A stretch of 11,072 nt of DNA from Lachnospiraceae bacterium (GTDB lineage: Bacteria; Bacillota; Clostridia; Lachnospirales; Lachnospiraceae). The position numbers were made by a program, and so were the translations under genes. Below the pieces are notes generated by a model. That model saw only the letters and a program-made list of their open reading frames with translations. It was not told where the DNA came from and did not search any database. Within the stretch, counting starts at the first letter, position 1. Every line of letters starts with the position of its first letter. The DNA lies in the NCBI GenBank assembly GCA_900770345.1, contig CAAGKF010000389.1:1-11072 (forward strand), in the 5' to 3' direction. Of this stretch, positions 1 to 5,523 are shown in pieces.

Positions 1-65
1 AGGATTTTCCTACTGTATTGTTATCAGCTTACCAGAGCTTGCAGAATTTCTTCCGCTCGCTAGGG

Positions 66-86
66 GAAATCAGCTATGCTGATTTC
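66..86. repeat. Perfect 9-bp inverted repeat in non-coding left edge
   Basis: Bases 66-74 (gaaatcagc) and 78-86 are perfect reverse complements around a 3-base loop. The T-rich stretch after it on the + strand starts about 10 bases later, so it is not a canonical intrinsic terminator. A looser outer pairing is possible between 36-43 (gagcttgc) and 87-93 (gcagctc). The hexamer gctcgc also occurs on both sides (55-60 and 90-95). The rest of 1-173 is AT-rich and shows no convincing gene. The hairpin could be an intergenic repeat, the end of an upstream transcript, or chance. Confidence 0.45.
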
Positions 87-145
87 GCAGCTCGCACCTA
101 TTTTTATTTTATCACATTAACTCCGGCTATGCAAATTATAATATC

Positions 146-166
146 AGAAAAATCATATGTTTTTCT
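146..166 (-). terminator. Weak A/T hairpin after the carboxypeptidase gene
   Basis: Just past the dacF-type stop, on the minus strand, AGAAAAA (160-166) pairs with TTTTTCT (146-152) around a 7-base loop. The right arm supplies the only U-tract and the stem has a single G-C pair, so this would be a poor terminator. Termination may instead lie outside the window. Confidence 0.3.
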
Positions 167-173
167 TATTTTT

Positions 174-1418
174 TCAGTCTACTGTTGGCGTTTCCATCAG
201 CCATGCACGCTTCAGTTTCTTCAGATAATCTCCGTATCCTGCTTTTTTCACAGCTCCGTCCGCCAGAATCTCCACCTCACCCAGCACATTTCCGTTAAGC
301 TCGTAACGCAGCACGCCCGCTTTATCCCCCGGTTCCACCGGAGCTTCCAGAAAATCTGCCAGTGCCATTTTCTTTTCGACCGCCTGGAAATCTTCCCCGT
401 TCAGACCGAGATAGGAAAATCCGCTCTGATACCGCAGCGGCACCGTATCCTGCACACCGTTGGAAACCGGCATTACAGGAAGGGCCGGCATATCCTTATC
501 CTCATAAAGTCTGCAGACCGCATATCCGTAATTCAGCAGCGTCTGTGCATCAGCAAACCTGGTCTTATAATCCGGCGCTGCCATAATAGAAGCGATCAGG
601 CGGACTCCGTCCTTCTCCGCAGTTGCGGACAGACAGTATTTCGCAATGGAAGTGGACCCTGTTTTCAGGCCGGTAACATGAAAATTAGTGGCCATTTTCA
701 ACAGCTTATTGGTATTGGAAAGGCCGAATTCCTTGGTTCCCTGCTTCGTCACATGGGTAATATTCTCCATCCATATGGTAGAATAATTATGAATCTGCGG
801 ATAACGGTTGATCAGTTCCCGGCTCATAAGAGCAATATCTCTGGCCGTAGTCAGATGTTCCTGGGACTCCGTCAGTCCGCAGCAGTCCACAAAATGCGTA
901 TTGGTCATGCCCAGCCCGGCGGCACGCTCATTCATCATGCGCACAAATTCATCCTCCGTTCCCGCTATGTACTCAGCCATGGCTACGGAGGCATCATTTC
1001 CCGAAGCGATCACAATACATTTGATCAGCGTTTCCACCGTCTGTACCTCTCCCTCCTCCAGAAATACCTGGGAACCTCCCATGGATTTCGCATGAGCGCT
1101 GGTGACAACCTCATCTGTCATATGGATTTTTCCCGATTCCAGCGCGTCAAAAATAAGAATCAGTGTCATGACCTTAGTCACACTGGCCGGGCTGCGCTTT
1201 TCATCCGCTCCCTTCTCATAGATCACACGACCGGTTGACGCCTCCATCAGCAGAGCGGAGGGTGCCGCCACCTGTACGGCTCTCCCTTCCTCCCCCGCTG
1301 TCTCCATCACCAAAGCGCCTGCCGGAATGGCAATGACCGGCTCCTGGGCCCGGGCAGTAAGTCCGCCGGAAGCAATTCCCACCGCAGCGGCGCATACAAT
1401 AGCAGCAATCCGTTTCAT
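174..1418 (-). CDS. dacF: D-alanyl-D-alanine carboxypeptidase (DacF/PBP5 type)
   Basis: This 414-residue serine peptidase of the penicillin-binding peptidase S11 family trims the terminal D-Ala from peptidoglycan stem pentapeptides outside the membrane, limiting cross-linking. A signal peptide covers about residues 1-24 (hydrophobic core then A-R-A before Q25). The three active-site motifs are intact: SxxK at S79-K82, SGN at 139-141 and KTG at 252-254. The remainder (about 290-395) fits the PBP5 C-terminal beta domain. A basic amphipathic tail (YLKKLKRAW, 399-407) probably lies on the membrane. The ATG start has GGAGGGT just upstream. A possible -10 (TACAAT, minus strand, 1449-1454) lies about 30 bases before the start without a clear -35. 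DacF in spore formers often shapes forespore cortex, while DacA/DacB relatives act in vegetative cells. The family is certain, the paralogue symbol less so. Confidence 0.93.
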   Translation of the reverse strand: MKRIAAIVCAAAVGIASGGLTARAQEPVIAIPAGALVMETAGEEGRAVQVAAPSALLMEASTGRVIYEKGADEKRSPASVTKVMTLILIFDALESGKIHMTDEVVTSAHAKSMGGSQVFLEEGEVQTVETLIKCIVIASGNDASVAMAEYIAGTEDEFVRMMNERAAGLGMTNTHFVDCCGLTESQEHLTTARDIALMSRELINRYPQIHNYSTIWMENITHVTKQGTKEFGLSNTNKLLKMATNFHVTGLKTGSTSIAKYCLSATAEKDGVRLIASIMAAPDYKTRFADAQTLLNYGYAVCRLYEDKDMPALPVMPVSNGVQDTVPLRYQSGFSYLGLNGEDFQAVEKKMALADFLEAPVEPGDKAGVLRYELNGNVLGEVEILADGAVKKAGYGDYLKKLKRAWLMETPTVD

Positions 1419-1494
1419 AGTACCCTCCGCAAAACTGTTCTACTACTCATTGTATGGAGAACCTGTGTCCCTTTATGACGCTGCGGCACAACGA

Positions 1495-1534
1495 AAAGAC
1501 GGCAGCCTCCCATCCCCAGGATACTGCCGCCTTT
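1495..1534 (-). terminator. Intrinsic terminator of the HIT gene
   Basis: Read on the minus strand, AAAGGCGGCAG (1524-1534) pairs with CTGCCGTCTTT (1495-1505), an 11-bp stem with one G-U pair, and a short T-run follows. It lies 70 bases past the HIT stop codon and about 75 bases before the carboxypeptidase start, so the two genes are probably separate transcripts. Confidence 0.75.
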
Positions 1535-1604
1535 AATTTTGCTTTCAATTTTGTTTTTATATTTTACTTTTATACTTTGCTCTTATCTTCCGTTTTATAC
1601 TTCT

Positions 1605-2045
1605 TTATACTTCCTTCAGCGCCTGTCTTAAAGCTTCCGCCATTTCCTCATACTCCGCATCGGTCAGCATGGTTCTTCCGCTGTTCATCTCAAAGGTACC
1701 GCCCCATTCTTCACCGCCCTTATACTTGGGAACGATATGGAAATGCAGATGATGTCCGGTATCACCGTATGCGCCGTAGTTTACCTTGTCCGGGTTGAAA
1801 ACCTTGTGAACAGCTCTGGAAACCTGAGCCACTTCCGCAAAGAAATCATTTCTCTCTTCGTCTGTCAGATCGATCAGCTCACTGACATGCTTGTTGTGAG
1901 CCAGGATCACTCTGCCCTTTTTGCTCTGCTCCTTGAACACATACAGATAGCCTGTCTTCATCTGACATACCGGATAGCCAAATTTAGCAACCAGCTCACC
2001 CTGCATACAATATGCGCAATTCGGATCTTTAACCATTTCTGCCAT
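1605..2045 (-). CDS. HIT-family nucleotide hydrolase/binding protein
   Basis: This 146-residue cytoplasmic protein belongs to the histidine-triad superfamily, whose members hydrolyse or transfer nucleotide phosphoramidates, adenylates or dinucleoside polyphosphates. The signature H-L-H-F-H-I-V is at residues 99-105. By family analogy the middle histidine, H101, is the nucleophile. C10-A-Y-C13 near the N terminus resembles the zinc CxxC of many bacterial HIT proteins. Length is typical. The frame is open up to 2102, but the start chosen is the ATG at 2045 because AAGGAG sits 9 bases before it; the longer form has no such site. It is transcribed away from the deacetylase gene and has its own terminator at 1495-1534. 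The natural substrate cannot be told from sequence. Confidence 0.9.
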   Translation of the reverse strand: MAEMVKDPNCAYCMQGELVAKFGYPVCQMKTGYLYVFKEQSKKGRVILAHNKHVSELIDLTDEERNDFFAEVAQVSRAVHKVFNPDKVNYGAYGDTGHHLHFHIVPKYKGGEEWGGTFEMNSGRTMLTDAEYEEMAEALRQALKEV

Positions 2046-2092
2046 AACTCTCTTCTCCTTTTCAGAATTTCTATTTATTTCCTGCTTCTTTA

Positions 2093-2121
2093 AACATATC
2101 ACGAATGGAGAAAAAATTCAA
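2093..2121 (-). promoter_or_regulatory. Candidate promoter of the HIT gene
   Basis: On the minus strand TTGAAT (2116-2121, 4/6 to the -35 consensus) and TATGTT (2093-2098, 4/6 to the -10) are 17 bases apart, and the expected transcript start is some 40 bases before the HIT start codon. A full TTGACA is also present farther up, on the minus strand at 2142-2147, but I see no good -10 at the right distance from it. Confidence 0.4.
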
Positions 2122-2141
2122 TTCCCGTTTTCTTAACTTCC

Positions 2142-2171
2142 ATGTCAACTTACAGAAAAGTATGCTATAAT
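2142..2171 (+). promoter_or_regulatory. Extended -10 promoter of the deacetylase gene
   Basis: A consensus TATAAT lies at 2166-2171 with the extended -10 TG at 2163-2164. The element 2142-2147 (ATGTCA) matches the -35 consensus at 4/6 with an 18-base spacer. Transcription should begin near 2178. This rules out the in-frame ATG at 2170, which lies inside the -10 element, and supports translation from 2206. Confidence 0.7.
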
Positions 2172-2205
2172 GAAAAAAACTATTGATCACAGGAGAATAA
2201 TTTAT

Positions 2206-3702
2206 ATGAGCAAAGCTGATTTCAGACGCAGACAGGCCCGCAGACGCAGGAATAAATTTTCCCGTCTGACACGCCACCTGCCTACCTTTATCGTACTGTT
2301 TCTTGCCGCATTGCTGGCAGGTGCAGGCGTCTTTTTATTATATCGGTTCGTTATCCGAAAAATGCCCCAGGCTCCCGTTTCCATTGAATCCAGTGCCGTA
2401 AATGGAAATACGGTTCCTTCTGAAGCAGTGCCGGCCGAAAACTCTGTCCAGTCTGCCCAGACAGATTCCCCGGTTTCTGAGAATCCCTCTGAGACAGTGG
2501 AAAAACTGATCGCTCAGGCGGACCGGCTGGCTATGGGATATGACTATGACAAAGCCTCTGCCCTTATCACCGAAAGCGGCTTTGACACTTCCGATGTCAG
2601 GATTCAGGAAGCCCTGGCCCGCTATGAAGAGGAAAAAGCAGCCCTGGTGCCGGTGGACATGACCAAGATCACCCATGTTTTTTTCCATACCCTGATCATG
2701 GATCCCGCAAAAGCCTTTGACGGCGACAAGGATGCCGGCGGGTACAATTCTGTAATGACCACCAGAGATGAATTTATGAAAATCCTGGAGGAAATGTATA
2801 ATCGGGGCTATGTTCTTGTACGCATGCACGATATCGCGGAAGAATCCGTTGATGAGAGCGGCAATCCCTCCTTCAGATGGGGAAACATCCTGCTTCCGGA
2901 AGGAAAAAAGCCTTTCGTTATGTCTCAGGATGACGTATGTTACTATGAATATATGACAGGAGACGGCTTTGCCAAACGCATCGTCATCGGTCCGGACGGA
3001 AAGCCCACCTGTGAAATGATCATGGACGACGGCTCCGTGTCTACCGGCTCCTACGACCTGATCCCTCTGCTGGAGGATTTCATCCAGGAGCATCCTGACT
3101 TTTCCTACAGAGGCGCCCGGGCAGTCATCGCCTTCACCGGCTACGAAGGGATTCTGGGATACAGGACTGCCTCCTCCTACAGCGACAGCCCCACCTATGA
3201 AGCAGACAGAGAAGCGGCCGCAAAGGTGGCACAGTGTTTAAAGGACAACGGCTGGGAGTTGGCTTCCCACAGTTGGGGACATTTACAGCTGGGCGTCGCC
3301 GCTGATCCCAAAGACGGCTTTGCCATCTCTGAAGAACGATTCCGCATTGATACGGACAAATGGGAGGCTGAGGTGGAATCCCTGATCGGTCCCACTGATA
3401 TCCTGCTCTACCCATTTGGAAACGATATCTCCGACTGGCACCCGTACAGTGAGGATAATCCCCGTTTTCAGTATCTGTGGTCCAAGGGCTTCCGCTACTT
3501 CTGCAATGTAGATGCCAGCACGCCTTACTGGATGCAGAAGGGTTCCTCCTACCTGCGGATGGCAAGACGAAATCTGGACGGCTACCGCCTCTACGAGGAT
3601 CTGATCCAGGAGGATCCCGCAAAAAAGAGACTGTCTGACCTGTTTGATGCCGCTGATATTTTCGATCCCGCAAGACCCGTCCCGGTCAGCTGGAGCTATT
3701 AA
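2206..3702 (+). CDS. Membrane-anchored atypical polysaccharide deacetylase (NodB fold)
   Basis: This 498-residue protein has a short, very basic cytoplasmic N terminus, one membrane helix at about residues 27-48, a Ser/Pro/Glu-rich linker and an extracytoplasmic catalytic region from about residue 150 on. NodB-type deacetylases use a metal held by Asp-His-His to remove N- or O-acetyl groups from peptidoglycan or other glycans. The candidate ligands are visible: S-Q-D-D-V at 240-244, H-S-W-G-H at 355-359, and an L-Y-P-F-G segment at 401-405 matching a downstream family motif. About 112 residues separate the Asp and His motifs, against roughly 50 in PgdA, implying an insertion. Residues 95-145 look helical and might form one TPR-like unit. 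The start at 2206 follows AGGAG; the promoter at 2142-2171 excludes an earlier one. Substrate unknown. Confidence 0.8.
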   Translation: MSKADFRRRQARRRRNKFSRLTRHLPTFIVLFLAALLAGAGVFLLYRFVIRKMPQAPVSIESSAVNGNTVPSEAVPAENSVQSAQTDSPVSENPSETVEKLIAQADRLAMGYDYDKASALITESGFDTSDVRIQEALARYEEEKAALVPVDMTKITHVFFHTLIMDPAKAFDGDKDAGGYNSVMTTRDEFMKILEEMYNRGYVLVRMHDIAEESVDESGNPSFRWGNILLPEGKKPFVMSQDDVCYYEYMTGDGFAKRIVIGPDGKPTCEMIMDDGSVSTGSYDLIPLLEDFIQEHPDFSYRGARAVIAFTGYEGILGYRTASSYSDSPTYEADREAAAKVAQCLKDNGWELASHSWGHLQLGVAADPKDGFAISEERFRIDTDKWEAEVESLIGPTDILLYPFGNDISDWHPYSEDNPRFQYLWSKGFRYFCNVDASTPYWMQKGSSYLRMARRNLDGYRLYEDLIQEDPAKKRLSDLFDAADIFDPARPVPVSWSY

Positions 3703-3703
3703 A

Positions 3704-3726
3704 CGGCAGCAGATCTCCTGCTGCCG
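3704..3726. other. GC-rich hairpin directly after the deacetylase stop
   Basis: CGGCAGCAG (3704-3712) pairs perfectly with 3718-3726 around a 5-base loop, one base after the stop codon. No U-tract follows on the + strand, so it may protect the 3' end or terminate only partly. Read-through into the ABC genes 130 bases downstream is possible. Confidence 0.55.
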
Positions 3727-3811
3727 GAGTTCTGAATCAGGCGCAAACTTCACAGCCGGTATTTCTTCACCTGTACAGCTGCTCCCCGCGAACGATTTTT
3801 TGTTGTCTACA

Positions 3812-3817
3812 TATAAT
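3812..3817 (+). promoter_or_regulatory. Consensus -10 element before the ABC operon
   Basis: TATAAT lies 41 bases before the ATPase start codon. I find no acceptable -35 at 16-18 bases, so the promoter, if real, would need an activator or be weak. The gap 3703-3858 shows no recognisable TPP or other riboswitch core. Confidence 0.35.
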
Positions 3818-3858
3818 AAATCAAGGAAATCGATCGCTGTACGAAAGGAGCTTCTTTC

Positions 3859-4629
3859 ATGATTCCCAAGCTGGAATTAAACGGGGTCAGCTACTCTTAT
3901 CATTCTCTGGATGGTGAAACACCGGCCCTTTCTCATATATCCTTTGACGTAGCCGCGGGGGAATTCATAGCTATTGTAGGACCCTCCGGCTGCGGCAAGT
4001 CCACACTGCTTTCCCTGATAAGCGGCCTGACAAAACCGGAGCAGGGTTCCATACGCATTGACGGCGTGCCTCTGGATGAGGCTTCCTCCGCCACCGGCTA
4101 CATGCTGCAGAAGGACCATCTTTTTGAGTGGAGAACCATTTTCCAGAATGTTTCCCTGGGGCTGGAGATTCAAAAACGGCTGGACGAACCTGCCAGGCAG
4201 GAACTTATGGATATGCTGGAAACCTACGGACTGGCCGGCTTTGAACAGGCCCGCCCATCGGAACTGTCCGGCGGCATGCGGCAGAGAGCAGCCCTGATCC
4301 GTACCCTGGCCCTGAAACCGGATCTTCTGCTGCTGGATGAACCTTTTTCCGCGCTGGATTACCAGACAAGGCTATCCGTCTGTGATGACATCAGCACGAT
4401 CATCCGAAAGACGAAGAAAACCGCCATTCTTGTGACCCATGATCTGTCGGAAGCCATCAGCGCCGCTGACCGGATCCTTGTTCTGACTCCGCGTCCGGGA
4501 CAGGTAAAATCCATCCTGCCTGTGGTGTTTCCTCCGCAGTGCGACACTCCTCTCGCCCGAAGAAATTGTCCAGAATTTTCCAATTATTTTAATATTGTGT
4601 GGAAGGAGCTGAGGATCAATGCGGCATGA
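3859..4629 (+). CDS. ABC importer ATP-binding protein (NitT/TauT type)
   Basis: This 256-residue cytoplasmic ATPase powers uptake through the permease encoded next. All nucleotide-binding motifs are intact: Walker A G-P-S-G-C-G-K-S-T at 41-49, Q-loop Q84, signature L-S-G-G-M at 136-140, Walker B L-L-L-L-D-E at 156-161 and the switch histidine H194. The overall layout, including the Q-M/L-x-Q-K-x-x-L-x-x-W-R-T region around 82-93 and the short C-terminal tail, fits the SsuB/TauB/ThiZ-like group that serves sulfonate, nitrate, taurine or pyrimidine importers. The start has AAAGGAG 8 bases upstream. It overlaps the permease gene by 11 bases, indicating translational coupling. No binding protein is encoded in the window, so the substrate cannot be assigned. 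Confidence 0.9.
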   Translation: MIPKLELNGVSYSYHSLDGETPALSHISFDVAAGEFIAIVGPSGCGKSTLLSLISGLTKPEQGSIRIDGVPLDEASSATGYMLQKDHLFEWRTIFQNVSLGLEIQKRLDEPARQELMDMLETYGLAGFEQARPSELSGGMRQRAALIRTLALKPDLLLLDEPFSALDYQTRLSVCDDISTIIRKTKKTAILVTHDLSEAISAADRILVLTPRPGQVKSILPVVFPPQCDTPLARRNCPEFSNYFNIVWKELRINAA

Positions 4630-5419
4630 AGCCACTCTTTCCGTCACACAGCAGGAATACGTCAGCAGAGAAATGCTGCGCCGCAGACAGGTAAAGATCT
4701 GCCGCGCCATGCTGCTGATCCTGTTTCTCGCTCTATGGGAGCTGGCCGCGCAGCTGAGCTGGATCGACCGCTTTATTTTCAGTTCCCCTTCCCTGATCGC
4801 CAGATGCCTGGTCTCCATGGTTCTGGACAGAAGCCTGTTCCTCCATACCGGCGTCACACTTTTAGAGACACTGATCAGCTTTACTGTCTGCACAACAGCC
4901 GGTCTGACCTGCGCACTGCTTCTGTGGTCCTGCAAAAGCGCCGCTCAGGTGCTGGAACCCTTTCTGGTTCTCCTAAACAGTCTGCCGAAATCCGCGCTGG
5001 CACCTCTGCTTATTGTATGGCTTGGAAACAACATGTGGACTATCGTCGTGGCTGCTGTCTCCGTAGCGGTTTTCGGCTCCATCCTGACTCTGTATACCGG
5101 CTTTGGCCAGATGGATGAAGAACAGGTACGGCTGATCTACTCCCTGGGCGGCAGCCGGAAGGATGTTCTTTTTAAGGTTCTTCTTCCCGGTTCTCTCCCA
5201 CTGGTCATCAGCAATATGAAAGTCAATATCGGACTGTGCCTGGTAGGCGTCATCATCGGAGAATTTTTAAGCGCCAGAGCCGGTCTGGGCTACCTGATCA
5301 CCTACGGCTCCCAGACATTTGCCATGACCATGGTAGTAACTTCCATCACCGTACTCTGCCTGATGTCCTGGGGATTGTACCAGATCATTTCCGCTGCGGA
5401 AAAAAAGATCAGCCGCTGA
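4619..5419 (+). CDS. ABC importer permease (SsuC/TauC-like)
   Basis: This 266-residue integral membrane protein belongs to the binding-protein-dependent inner-membrane component family (BPD_transp_1). It has about six hydrophobic segments (roughly 30-48, 78-105, 110-136, 140-162, 195-217 and 232-257). The EAA-type loop that docks on the ATPase is at about 167-190, with the L-G-G-S-R core at 176-180. The region D-E-E-Q-V-R-L-I just before it is typical of the NitT/TauT permeases. Its ribosome site lies inside the end of the ATPase gene (AAGGAG at 4603-4608, GAGG at 4611-4614), and the reading frames overlap by 11 bases. A bidirectional terminator follows at 5475-5521, so this appears to be the last gene of the operon. 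Together with the ATPase it would form a dimeric transporter; the external solute-binding partner must come from elsewhere. Confidence 0.88.
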   Translation: MRHEATLSVTQQEYVSREMLRRRQVKICRAMLLILFLALWELAAQLSWIDRFIFSSPSLIARCLVSMVLDRSLFLHTGVTLLETLISFTVCTTAGLTCALLLWSCKSAAQVLEPFLVLLNSLPKSALAPLLIVWLGNNMWTIVVAAVSVAVFGSILTLYTGFGQMDEEQVRLIYSLGGSRKDVLFKVLLPGSLPLVISNMKVNIGLCLVGVIIGEFLSARAGLGYLITYGSQTFAMTMVVTSITVLCLMSWGLYQIISAAEKKISR

Positions 5420-5474
5420 ACCGAAAGCTCTGCCAAAAACAATGTCCGAAAGCGTCCTCCGGAAACACCGGACA

Positions 5475-5521
5475 AAAAATCCAGACCGGTACCTGTTCTC
5501 AGGCAGCCCGTCTGGATTTTT
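5475..5521. terminator. Bidirectional intrinsic terminator between convergent operons
   Basis: A 12-bp stem pairs 5475-5486 with 5510-5521; the A-rich left end and T-rich right end give a U-tract in both directions. The loop holds a second small stem, CCTG-TTCT-CAGG (5492-5503). It ends the ABC operon (+) and, starting two bases past its stop codon, the c-di-GMP gene (-). A further 6-bp inverted repeat, TGTCCG (5443-5448) with CGGACA (5469-5474), sits just left of it. Confidence 0.85.
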
Positions 5522-5523
5522 CT

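Noticed and set aside
18..1238. 406-codon open frame on the + strand opposite the carboxypeptidase gene
   Set aside because: It is antisense to a gene with all catalytic motifs, lacks a ribosome site, and its composition (Arg/His/Ser-rich, no domain) is typical of a codon-bias shadow.
2170..2172. Upstream ATG as start of the deacetylase gene
   Set aside because: It sits inside the extended -10 promoter element; the ATG at 2206 has a proper ribosome site.
2338..3093. 251-codon minus-strand frame within the deacetylase gene
   Set aside because: It lies opposite a well-supported gene, has no family motif and no plausible ribosome site.
3703..3858. Possible riboswitch (for example TPP) before the ABC operon
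   Set aside because: I looked for a TPP-type core (CTGAGA and the conserved downstream arm) and other familiar cores and found none; only a hairpin and a -10-like element.
4372..4935. 187-codon minus-strand frame across the ABC gene junction
   Set aside because: It spans two real, overlapping genes on the other strand; no recognisable domain.
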